NCBI GenBank assembly: GCA_031551765.1
Contig: JAVBNC010000134.1
Location: 1-12,101 of the forward strand
Length of the DNA: 12,101 nt
Direction of reading: 5' to 3'
Origin: JAVBNC01 sp031551765
GTDB lineage: Bacteria; Desulfobacterota; Desulfovibrionia; Desulfovibrionales; Desulfovibrionaceae
A model generated the notes under the pieces. The model made no database searches and had not been told where the DNA came from. It worked only from the letters and a program-made list of their open reading frames with translations. The translations under genes were made by a program, and so were the position numbers. Shown in pieces: positions 1-5,720 of the stretch (position 1 is its first letter; each line of letters opens with the position of its first letter).

Positions 1-9
1 GCGTTTCTT

Positions 10-183
10 TTTGACAATGACGGTTCCGTACAATCACGGATGCCGCCTCTTTCAACTTATCAAGTCAGCACATGCCAGCGGCACACGCACCAGTTTCCTG
101 TCCACCCTGAATGGGTTCCAAGGGGCGCGCCCCTTGGCGGGAGAGTCCAGAGAGGGCAGCGCCCTCTTTGGCCGCCGGAGGCA
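10..183 (+). repeat. Dispersed palindromic repeat, copy 1
   Basis: This is a composite repeat downstream of pheA. Block A (11-63) has outer arms ttgacaa/ttatcaa around a small palindrome, ccgtacaatcacgg (26-39). Block B has the perfect 20-bp palindrome ccaaggggcgcgccccttgg (118-137). Block C is the hairpin gagggcagcgccctc (152-166), followed by gccgccggaggcat. The same blocks recur in the same order at 2722-2937 (A-B-C plus block D), B-C-D recur at 1503-1620, and an inverted D-C-B copy lies at 1337-1427. The similarity is seen directly; a role as a mobile MITE/REP-like element or RNA stabiliser is inference. No protein gene is supported in 1-193. Confidence 0.75.
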
Positions 184-193
184 TTCTCCCCCG

Positions 194-1312
194 CTACCCC
201 GCCACCTGTTGCCCCGCCGGGTACGCGCCCAGAATGCGCAGACTGTGGCAGTGGGCGCGGGCGGCTTCCAGGGCTTGGGCGGCGCCGGGCTGGGCGGGGT
301 CGCAGGCCAGGTCCGCGAAGAAGATGTATTTCCAGCGCTCGGCGGGCATGGGGCGGGACTCCAGCTTGAGCAGGTTGATGCCCCGCTCCGCGAAACAGCG
401 GAGAACGGCGGCCAGGGAACCGGGCCGGTCGGTGACGGAAAAGAGGACCGAGGTCTTGTCCGCGCCCGCTGTTTCGGCCGGGGTGGGGCCGATGGCGCAG
501 AAACGCGTCCAGTTGTCCGGGCTGTCTTCTATGCCGCGCATGAGCACGGCCAGGGAGAGACGCGGAGCCAGGGCTTCGTGGGCCACGGCGGCGGCTCCGG
601 CTTCCTCCGCGGCTTTGTGGGCGGCGGCGGCGGTGCTTTCCAGGGAGACCTGGCGGGCCTGGGGCAGATGGCGCAACAGCCAGGCGGCGCACTGGCCCAA
701 CGCCTGCGGGTGGGAATAGACCACCTTGACGGCGGCCAGGCTCTGCTCTTTGGAGAGCAGGCTGTGGCGGATGCGGCTGTACCATTCGGCCTGGATGAAG
801 ACTTCGTGCCGGGAGAAAAGGTCCATGCTCTGCCCGACGGTGCCGTGCAGGGAGTTTTCCAGCGGCACGATGCCCAGCTGGCAGGAACGGTGGGCCACGG
901 CTTCGAAAATGGCCGGGAGCTGGGCCATGGGCGCGTAGTCCAGGCTGGAGCCGAAAAATTCCATGCCCGCCATGTGGGAAAAGGTGCCTTCCGGCCCCAG
1001 GTAGGCCACGCGCTGCGGCCGCTGCAGGGCGCGGGACGAAGCCAGGATTTCGCGGTACACGGCGCGCAGGTGCTCTTGCGGCAGGGGGCCGGGGTTGGCG
1101 GCCAGCAGCTTTTCCATCAGGGCTTTTTCGCGCACGGGCCGGAACACGGGCGCCTGGTCCGGGGCCTTGATGGCCCCCACTTCCAGGCTGCGTTCCGCGC
1201 GTTGGTTGAGCAGCGAAAGCAGTTCGCGGTCAATAGCGTCTATTTCCCCGCGAATGGCGGCCAGGCGGGTTTCCCCCGGCGTTTCCGGGGCGGATGAAGA
1301 GTGGTCGGTCAT
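194..1312 (-). CDS. pheA: Bifunctional chorismate mutase / prephenate dehydratase (P-protein)
   Basis: This cytoplasmic enzyme converts chorismate to prephenate and then phenylpyruvate, the committed branch to phenylalanine. From the chosen ATG it is 372 residues, close to the roughly 386 of E. coli PheA. Residues about 16-98 form an AroQ-type helical chorismate mutase (IRGEIDAID, then VFRPVREKAL). Residues about 101-280 form the dehydratase, with VAYLGPEGTFSH, VPLENSLHGTVG and the conserved TRF motif (269-271). Residues about 286-368 form the ACT domain, with RPGSLAAVL and the Phe-binding ESRP motif (318-321), so feedback inhibition by phenylalanine is expected. The frame stays open to 1384, but that extension enters a repeat element and is not conserved-looking; the start at 1312 is preceded only by a weak AGG-type site. 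It is the third gene of the aromatic group, 307 bp after the dehydroquinate synthase stop, with a repeat pair in the gap. Confidence 0.95.
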   Translation of the reverse strand: MTDHSSSAPETPGETRLAAIRGEIDAIDRELLSLLNQRAERSLEVGAIKAPDQAPVFRPVREKALMEKLLAANPGPLPQEHLRAVYREILASSRALQRPQRVAYLGPEGTFSHMAGMEFFGSSLDYAPMAQLPAIFEAVAHRSCQLGIVPLENSLHGTVGQSMDLFSRHEVFIQAEWYSRIRHSLLSKEQSLAAVKVVYSHPQALGQCAAWLLRHLPQARQVSLESTAAAAHKAAEEAGAAAVAHEALAPRLSLAVLMRGIEDSPDNWTRFCAIGPTPAETAGADKTSVLFSVTDRPGSLAAVLRCFAERGINLLKLESRPMPAERWKYIFFADLACDPAQPGAAQALEAARAHCHSLRILGAYPAGQQVAG

Positions 1313-1336
1313 GTCTGAACATTTACCTGTTAGAAT

Positions 1337-1427
1337 GTTTTTGCCGAAGCCATCTAAGAGTCGAAGCAGGGCTCCGCCCTGCACCCGCCAGGGGCTAGCG
1401 CCCCTGGACCCCTTACAGGGGGTGGCC
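1337..1427 (-). repeat. Dispersed palindromic repeat, inverted copy
   Basis: Relative to the other copies this one is reversed. From left to right it shows ttttgccgaagccat (the complement of block D), the hairpin gcagggctccgccctgc (1366-1382), the palindrome ccaggggctagcgcccctgg (1388-1407), then ccccttacagggggtg. Read on the minus strand it matches the B-C-D blocks at 2843-2926 closely. It lies in the 5' leader of pheA, just upstream of its start, and faces copy 2 (1503-1620), so the two could pair as one large stem in the intercistronic RNA. That pairing is inference. Confidence 0.7.
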
Positions 1428-1502
1428 GCGCGGCGTGCATTCTGCGCGGCCGGGTGGCGGGCATGGTGCTCCCGCGCGGTCCGTTATATGCGAACGTGTC
1501 GC

Positions 1503-1620
1503 AGCCACCCTGAATGGGTTCCAAGGGGCGTGCCCCTTGGCGGGTGAGTCCAGAGAGGGCAGCGCCCTCTTTGGCAGCCGGAGGCATCCCATCAAAATTG
1601 GCTTCGACAGCTTGCCTTTT
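1503..1620 (+). repeat. Dispersed palindromic repeat, copy 2 (blocks B-C-D)
   Basis: From caccctgaatgggttcc onward this stretch is nearly identical to 103-183, with the palindrome ccaaggggcgtgccccttgg at 1521-1540 and the hairpin gagggcagcgccctc at 1555-1569. It continues into block D (aaaattggcttcgacagcttgcc), which is shared with 2910-2933. It ends exactly at the stop codon of the dehydroquinate synthase gene. Block A is missing. Confidence 0.75.
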
Positions 1621-2597
1621 CAGCCCTCTTTGATGTCCTCGCTGATGCGCATGCCGAAGTGGCGTCCGGCCACGTCCAGGCGGCAGAGGACGCGGTCGCC
1701 GGGTTTGAGGTCCACGACGCTGACGGCGGCGCCGTCCGGGCGGACCAGACGGATGGTTTCCGCGTTCTGCAGAAAGACCGTCCCTTCCGCGCCGCCGGAT
1801 TTGAGGCGTATGAGCAGCATGGGGCGCTGTTCCACTTTGACGCGGCCCACGGTGGCGATTTGGGTTTCGCCGTGGTGGCCGGCTATCAGCACTTCGGACC
1901 CGGCGGCCAGCTCTTCCAGGTAGCAGGTGCGGTCGCCGGGCAGCAGCGCATAGGCGTGCACGGCCCCGGCGTTGACCCGGAAGGGGCGGGAGGCCACGTA
2001 TTCGTTGTGTTCCGTTTCCGCGTTGACCAGCACGGTAAAGGCGGCGGAATTGCCCACCAGCATGCCCTGGCCGGTTTTGAGCACGGAAAGCGTGTCCACG
2101 CAGACCCGGTGGCCCATGCCCGCCGGGCGGATTTCCAGCACTTCCGCCTCCTGCAGGGGCATGGTGGCCGCCCGGTACCTCAGGGCGGCCACCATGTCCT
2201 TGAGCGCGGGAAGCGCGGCGGGGGGAACCACCACGCTTTCCACGCCCTTTTCCAGAATGCCGGAAGCCACGCGGGCTTCGCCGGCGTTCAAGACTTCCAG
2301 GGCAAGATGCGCCGCATCCGCGCCGGCCAGCAGGTTTTCCACGGGAATGATCTCCCAGCCGCTCTCCAGCACGGTGAAACGGCCGCGTCCCATGGACGCG
2401 GCAGCCGCTTCCTCGTCGCTTTTGGCCGAGAGGCGCAGGAAAAGAACCTCTTCCGCCGCCAGCACCTCGCAGCGGGCGAGAGAGGACGCGGCGGCCACAT
2501 GTTCCGCCGGGACGATAAGCCCGTCCACGCCGGATTCCAGGGCCAGGGTGACCTCTTCTTTGCGGAAGGGGAGAGCTTTAAAGAATACGCGTTTCAT
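1620..2597 (-). CDS. 3-dehydroquinate synthase II (AroB')
   Basis: This 325-residue protein belongs to the archaeal-type dehydroquinate synthase family (MJ1249 type). The family carries out NAD-dependent oxidative deamination and cyclisation of 2-amino-3,7-dideoxy-D-threo-hept-6-ulosonate to 3-dehydroquinate, replacing classical AroB. Family-like motifs are GMGHRVCVDTL (160-170), GMLVGNSA (178-185) and ASRPFRVNAGAVHAY (202-216). The length is normal and the frame uninterrupted. The ATG at 2597 follows GGAGG about 10 nt upstream; that GGAGG lies in a gccgccggaggcat-type motif also found at the edges of the repeat copies. The preceding gene encodes the enzyme that makes the substrate, so the pair forms a complete alternative entry to the shikimate pathway. 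The 338-bp gap between them holds a 48-nt hairpin and a full repeat copy. Confidence 0.93.
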   Translation of the reverse strand: MKRVFFKALPFRKEEVTLALESGVDGLIVPAEHVAAASSLARCEVLAAEEVLFLRLSAKSDEEAAAASMGRGRFTVLESGWEIIPVENLLAGADAAHLALEVLNAGEARVASGILEKGVESVVVPPAALPALKDMVAALRYRAATMPLQEAEVLEIRPAGMGHRVCVDTLSVLKTGQGMLVGNSAAFTVLVNAETEHNEYVASRPFRVNAGAVHAYALLPGDRTCYLEELAAGSEVLIAGHHGETQIATVGRVKVEQRPMLLIRLKSGGAEGTVFLQNAETIRLVRPDGAAVSVVDLKPGDRVLCRLDVAGRHFGMRISEDIKEG

Positions 2598-2620
2598 AAG
2601 CAGAATGCCTCCGGCGGCTG

Positions 2621-2668
2621 GGGGAAGGGAAAACCCCCTTTTTGTAAAAAGGGGGTGTTCCCTTCCCC
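2621..2668. repeat. Long perfect-arm hairpin between the ADH synthase and dehydroquinate synthase genes
   Basis: Two nested 10-bp perfect arms are present: ggggaaggga (2621-2630) with tcccttcccc (2659-2668), and cccccttttt (2634-2643) with aaaaaggggg (2646-2655). They are separated by a symmetric 3x3 internal loop (aaa/tgt) with a 2-nt apex. The stem would sit in the RNA 24 nt upstream of the dehydroquinate synthase start. There is no terminal U-run after the outer stem, so it is not a standard terminator; it may act as an RNA stability or processing element (inference). Confidence 0.7.
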
Positions 2669-2721
2669 CAGACCCCCATCCCTTTCCCCTAAAAACTTTG
2701 ACAGGGTAATGGGAAGTCGTC

Positions 2722-2937
2722 TCTTTGATAAGGCGGTCCCGTACAATTACGGGTAACGCCCTTTTTAGTTTATCAAGCCAGCACCCGCCAGTATGTGAGC
2801 GCCGTGGCGTGAACGGAACGGCAGATTAGCACCATTTTCTTAGTCACCCTGTACGGGGTCCAGGGACGCCAGCCCTTGGCGGGTGCAGGGCAGCGCCCTG
2901 CTCTCACTCTAAATTGGCTTCGACAAAATTGCCTTTA
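2722..2937 (+). repeat. Dispersed palindromic repeat, copy 3 (complete, blocks A-D)
   Basis: This is the longest copy. Block A has outer arms ttgataa (2725-2731) and ttatcaa (2770-2776) around cccgtacaattacggg (2738-2753). Block B includes ccagggacgccagcccttgg (2860-2879), block C is gcagggcagcgccctgc (2885-2901), and block D is aaattggcttcgacaaaattgcc (2911-2933). It aligns over its length with 10-166, more loosely in the stretch between A and B. It abuts the 3' end of the ADH synthase gene. Confidence 0.75.
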
Positions 2938-3735
2938 TTCCCCGCCCAAAACAGCAGCCGCCTGCTCGGGCGTCCAGCCGGCGTGGACCAGGCCGGAGAG
3001 GGCGGAGACCATCATTCTGGGCCGGGGGTGCTGGAAGATGTTGCGTCCGACGGAGAGGCCGGAGGCCCCGGCTTTGATGGCGTCGCCGACCATTTGCAGG
3101 AACTCTTTGGGGGATTCGGTCTTGGGGCCGCCCGCGATAAGCACGGGTATGCAGCAGGCTTCCACCACGTGGGCGAAGCTGTCCATGTCGCCGGTGTAGG
3201 GCACTTTGACGATGTCCGCGCCCAGTTCCATGGCCACGCGGGCGCAGTGGGCTATCACGTCCGGGTCCAGGCTGTTCTTGATTTTGGGGCCGCGGCCGTA
3301 GGCCATGACCAGCAGCGGGATGCCCCATTCTTCCGCGTCGCGGGCCACTTTGCCCAGGTCGGAGAGCATGGCGCTTTCGTTTTCGTCGCCCAGGTTGATG
3401 TGCACGGAAACGCCGTCCGCGCCGTGTTTGATGGCGTCTTCCACGGTGGCGGTCAGAATTTTGTTGTTGGGCGTGGGGGAAAGGTCGGTGCTGGAGGAGA
3501 GGTGCATGATAAGGCCCACGTCCCGGCCGCCCTTGCGGTGGCCGCAGCGCACCAGGCCCTTGTGGCCCAGGACGGCGTTGGCGCCGCCTTCCGCTATTTC
3601 GTTGACGATGCGGCGCATGTCCACCAGACCTTCGATGGGGCCGACGGAAACGCCGTGGTCCAGGGGCACGACGATGCTTTTACCCGTGCCGCGATTGAAG
3701 ATGCGCTCCATTCTGATAGCTTTTCCGACGTGCAT
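2935..3735 (-). CDS. 2-amino-3,7-dideoxy-D-threo-hept-6-ulosonate synthase (AroA', FbaB/LacD-family aldolase)
   Basis: This 266-residue class I aldolase belongs to the DhnA/FbaB group. In the archaeal-type pathway (MJ0400 type) the enzyme condenses a 6-deoxy-5-ketofructose 1-phosphate with L-aspartate semialdehyde to give the precursor of dehydroquinate. Visible motifs are VPLDHGVSVGP (23-33), AYGRGPKI with the probable proton-donor Tyr146, DIVKVPYTGD with the Schiff-base Lys177, and the phosphate-binding end IAGGPKTESP...SVGRNIFQ. A plain fructose-bisphosphate aldolase cannot be excluded by sequence alone, but the next gene is dehydroquinate synthase II, which argues strongly for the aromatic role. 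The start at 3735 has AAGGA 8 nt upstream; a longer in-frame start at 3786 lacks family-like sequence. It is the first structural gene after the leader peptide and terminator, so its expression probably depends on attenuation. Confidence 0.92.
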   Translation of the reverse strand: MHVGKAIRMERIFNRGTGKSIVVPLDHGVSVGPIEGLVDMRRIVNEIAEGGANAVLGHKGLVRCGHRKGGRDVGLIMHLSSSTDLSPTPNNKILTATVEDAIKHGADGVSVHINLGDENESAMLSDLGKVARDAEEWGIPLLVMAYGRGPKIKNSLDPDVIAHCARVAMELGADIVKVPYTGDMDSFAHVVEACCIPVLIAGGPKTESPKEFLQMVGDAIKAGASGLSVGRNIFQHPRPRMMVSALSGLVHAGWTPEQAAAVLGGE

Positions 3736-3821
3736 GATACGAGTCCTTTGCGCTGCGGGGCGGGTGCTCCCATGTTTCGAATTCATCTCCAGGCCCTCTT
3801 GGCCGGGCGAACGCCGGAGAC

Positions 3822-3856
3822 AAAAAAAGGGCCGCCGGCATTCTTGCCGCGGCCCT
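3822..3856 (-). terminator. Intrinsic terminator in the aromatic operon leader (putative attenuator)
   Basis: Read on the minus strand, AGGGCCGCGGCA (3856-3845), the loop AGAA and TGCCGGCGGCCCT (3840-3828) form a roughly 12-bp GC-rich stem with one bulged base, followed directly by seven U residues (3828-3822). It sits about 85 nt upstream of the ADH synthase start and 26 nt downstream of the leader-peptide stop, so it would end transcripts inside the operon leader rather than after a gene. Confidence 0.88.
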
Positions 3857-3882
3857 GGGATGACACATCATAAGTTTTGCAA

Positions 3883-3987
3883 CTACGAAGCGCACACCCC
3901 GCCGCGGGTGTTCGTAAAGCAATAGTAATAGAAGCCGCGCCAGCTGGCGGCTTCATAAATGCTGTACGAATCGGCGGTAAGGGACAT
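3883..3987 (-). CDS. Aromatic-rich leader peptide of the aromatic amino acid operon (34 aa)
   Basis: The small ORF starts with ATG at 3987 after a good site (GGAG, 5-nt spacer) and stops with TAG at 3883. Eight of 34 residues are aromatic: Tyr8, Tyr11, Trp16, Phe19, Tyr20, Tyr21, Tyr22 and Phe24, with the core WRGFYYYCF. It begins about 30 nt after the predicted transcription start and is followed by an intrinsic terminator and then the aromatic biosynthesis genes. By analogy with the trp, phe and his leader peptides, a ribosome starved for charged Tyr (also Phe/Trp) would stall on the codon run and prevent formation of the terminator. A hairpin, gaagccgc/gcggcttc, spans codons 12-19 (3954-3931). 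That the ORF is translated and senses tRNA charging is inference; the composition and context are seen directly. Confidence 0.85.
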   Translation of the reverse strand: MSLTADSYSIYEAASWRGFYYYCFTNTRGGVCAS

Positions 3988-4023
3988 GCTTGCTCCATAA
4001 ACGGCACAAACGCCGTGCAGCGG

Positions 4024-4052
4024 AAAATACGGAAGCGGGGAATGGCTGTCAA
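4024..4052 (-). promoter_or_regulatory. Sigma70-type promoter of the aromatic operon
   Basis: On the minus strand a consensus -35 TTGACA (4052-4047), a 17-nt spacer and a -10 TATTTT (4029-4024) are present. The predicted start of transcription is near 4017, about 30 nt before the leader peptide ATG. A small hairpin, acggc...gccgt (4017-4002), would lie at the very 5' end of the RNA. Confidence 0.85.
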
Positions 4053-4065
4053 GATTTTTTTGGGA

Positions 4066-4101
4066 AAGGGGAAAATTTCCTCTTATTTTCGCTTTCCCCT
4101 T
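4066..4101. repeat. Inverted repeat in the divergent intergenic region
   Basis: The 9-bp arms aaggggaaa (4066-4074) and tttcccctt (4093-4101) are perfect and separated by 18 nt. They lie just upstream of the aromatic promoter (-35 at 4047-4052) and upstream of the tauE-like gene on the other strand. The position suits an operator or activator site, but I do not recognise the protein that would bind it. Confidence 0.4.
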
Positions 4102-4243
4102 GCCCTGGCCTGCGCTACAAGTCGTGCGAAGCTGAAAGGATCTCTATGAGGCCACGCTTTGTGACCTCAAAATGGCGGCAGGCGGCGGTTTCTCACATTT
4201 TCCACAGCAACGACAAAAAACGTTCGCGGGAAGTAGAGAAAAT

Positions 4244-4969
4244 ATGGGGGCATATCTACTGGTCCTGGCCATGGGCGTGGTGGCCGGGGTGGTCAGCGGG
4301 GTTATCGGCACGGGTTCCAGCATGCTGCTGGTGCCGCTGCTGGTCTGGCACTTCGGGGCCAAGCAGGCCGTTTCGGTTATGGCCGTCGCTTCCATTATCG
4401 GCAACCTTTCCCGGGTTATCGCCTGGTGGCGGCTGGTGGACAAGAGGGCCTGTTTCGCTTTTTCGCTCCCCGCGCTGCCCGGCGTGGTGCTGGGGTCCAG
4501 AACCGTGCTGGCGCTCCCGGACTTTTGGGTCAACCTCTGCCTGGGCCTGTTTTTCCTCTTGCTCATCCCCTACCGCCGCTGGGCGCGCTCCAGAAATTTC
4601 ACCCTCAATCTCAAGCAGCTGGCCGTCGCGGGCCTTATCGTGGGCTACCTTTCCGGCCTGGTCACGGGCAGCGGCCCCCTCAGCGTGGCCGCCTTTTCCG
4701 CCTACGGCCTGGTCAAGGGCGCGTTCATTTCCACGGAAGCCGCCGCCTCGCTCATCATTTTCGCCGCCAAGGCCGCCACCTTCCGCAAGCTGGGCGCCCT
4801 GCCCCCGGAACTGGCCCTGCACGGCCTTGTCGTGGGCGCGTCCATCATGACCGGCACCTTTGTCAGCAAGCGCTTTCTGCTGCTCATGCGCCCCGAAACC
4901 CAGCAGCTGCTGCTGGACGCCATGCTGCTGCTGGCCGGGCTGGCGCTCTTGTGGGCGGCGGCCAGGTAG
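4244..4969 (+). CDS. TauE/SafE-family membrane protein (putative anion/sulfur-compound exporter)
   Basis: This hydrophobic protein of 241 residues has about seven to eight predicted membrane segments in two similar halves. The family's glycine-rich first helix is seen as VVAGVVSGVIGTGSSMLLVPLL, and the second-half counterpart is GYLSGLVTGSGPLSVAAFSAYG. The family has been linked to export of sulfite, sulfoacetate and related organosulfur anions across the inner membrane; the substrate here cannot be read from sequence. The ATG at 4244 is chosen because the conserved helix starts there. An in-frame ATG at 4172 would add a 24-residue polar tail, and a stronger ribosome-binding site (AAGGA, 4136-4140) serves an ATG at 4146 in a different frame, so the start is uncertain. 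It is transcribed divergently from the aromatic operon; no clear promoter is seen. Confidence 0.85.
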   Translation: MGAYLLVLAMGVVAGVVSGVIGTGSSMLLVPLLVWHFGAKQAVSVMAVASIIGNLSRVIAWWRLVDKRACFAFSLPALPGVVLGSRTVLALPDFWVNLCLGLFFLLLIPYRRWARSRNFTLNLKQLAVAGLIVGYLSGLVTGSGPLSVAAFSAYGLVKGAFISTEAAASLIIFAAKAATFRKLGALPPELALHGLVVGASIMTGTFVSKRFLLLMRPETQQLLLDAMLLLAGLALLWAAAR

Positions 4970-5062
4970 CATGTCCCCGGACCCCCTCTCCCCTTCCAAA
5001 GAACTTTGACAGGGGGGGTAGGGGAAGAGCATTATCGGGGAGGCAACCCACGGAGGCGCCCC

Positions 5063-5632
5063 ATGACCATCCGCTTCGCCACCCCGCAAGACAGCGCGGC
5101 CCTGCTGCGCATTTACGCGCGATACATAACGACGCCCGTCACCTTCGAGTACGCCCTGCCCTCGGAACGCGAGTTTGCGGCCAGAATCGCGGGCATCTCG
5201 TCCTTCTACCCCTACCTGGTCCACGAAACGGACGGCGAAATCACCGGCTACGCCTACGCGCACAGGCACATGGAGCGCGAAGCCTACCAGTGGAACGCGG
5301 AGCTTTCCGTGTACCTGGACCCGGCCGTCACCTCCAGGGGTCTGGGCAAAAAGCTGTACCGCATCCTGATGGACATGCTGGCCCTGCAGCGCGTCAAAAC
5401 GGTCTACGGCTGCGTGACCCTGCCCAACGCCAAAAGCGAGGGCCTGCACACATCCCTGGGTTTCCGCCTCCTGGGCGTTTACCGCAACGCGGGCTACAAG
5501 GACGGCCAGTGGCACGACGTGGGCTGGTTTGAAAAGCGGATCGCGCCCTACGGCCCGGAGCCGGAGCCTGTCATCCCCTTGAGCTCCGTTGCGCCGGAGC
5601 GTTTGCGGAAGATTATCGCAAGCGCGGGGTGA
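5063..5632 (+). CDS. GNAT N-acetyltransferase, phosphinothricin acetyltransferase-like
   Basis: This 189-residue cytoplasmic acetyltransferase uses acetyl-CoA to acetylate an amino group, by family analogy an amino acid analogue such as phosphinothricin or methionine sulfone. The fold order is visible: FATPQDSAALLRIYARYI (motif C region), GYAYAHRHMEREAYQWNAELSVYL with Glu80 in the place of the PAT family acid, the acetyl-CoA loop SRGLGKKL (91-98), and NAKSEGLHTSLGFRLLGVYRNAGYK near the end, matching the PAT pattern of asparagine, then GF...G...G.K. The ATG at 5063 has GGAGG about 7 nt upstream. It lies 93 bp after the tauE-like stop, in the same direction, and 88 bp before serS. The C-terminal 25 residues, rich in Pro and Glu, extend past the usual domain. 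The natural substrate is unknown. Confidence 0.88.
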   Translation: MTIRFATPQDSAALLRIYARYITTPVTFEYALPSEREFAARIAGISSFYPYLVHETDGEITGYAYAHRHMEREAYQWNAELSVYLDPAVTSRGLGKKLYRILMDMLALQRVKTVYGCVTLPNAKSEGLHTSLGFRLLGVYRNAGYKDGQWHDVGWFEKRIAPYGPEPEPVIPLSSVAPERLRKIIASAG

Positions 5633-5659
5633 CGGGCGCGGCGTCCCCGTCCCCCCTCG

Positions 5660-5688
5660 TTGACGCCGCCGCCCCAAGCGGCTATCCT
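5660..5688 (+). promoter_or_regulatory. Probable sigma70 promoter of serS
   Basis: TTGACG (5660-5665), a 17-nt spacer and TATCCT (5683-5688) lie in the gap after the acetyltransferase gene, putting the transcription start close to 5695 and 26 nt before the serS ATG. The short leader leaves no room for a T-box. Confidence 0.65.
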
Positions 5689-5720
5689 GTTTGATCCAAT
5701 TTACTTACGGAGAGACGCCC

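Noticed and set aside
11..1297. Long plus-strand open frame opposite pheA
   Set aside because: The protein is Gly/Arg/Gln-rich without domains and is the antisense shadow of pheA in GC-rich DNA; the same applies to 1659-2756, 2914-3873 and 9594-11006.
1313..1384. Longer N-terminus for PheA
   Set aside because: The extension is encoded by a repeat element (1337-1427) and adds residues not expected before the AroQ helix; the ATG at 1312 fits the family length.
3783..4052. 89-residue minus-strand frame overlapping the attenuator
   Set aside because: It runs through the terminator, leader peptide and promoter in another frame and has no conserved look; the 34-residue leader peptide explains this stretch better.
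4978..5023. Shared stretch with 2672-2712 (ccccct...aactttgacaggg)
   Set aside because: The match is short and C-rich with differences; it may be another minor genome repeat but is too weak to call from two copies.
4256..5677. Minus-strand open frame of 473 residues across the TauE-like and acetyltransferase genes
   Set aside because: It spans two well-supported plus-strand genes and their gap, is low-complexity Arg/Gly/Gln-rich, and matches no family.
5633..5720. T-box or other riboswitch upstream of serS
   Set aside because: The predicted promoter leaves a leader of only about 26 nt.
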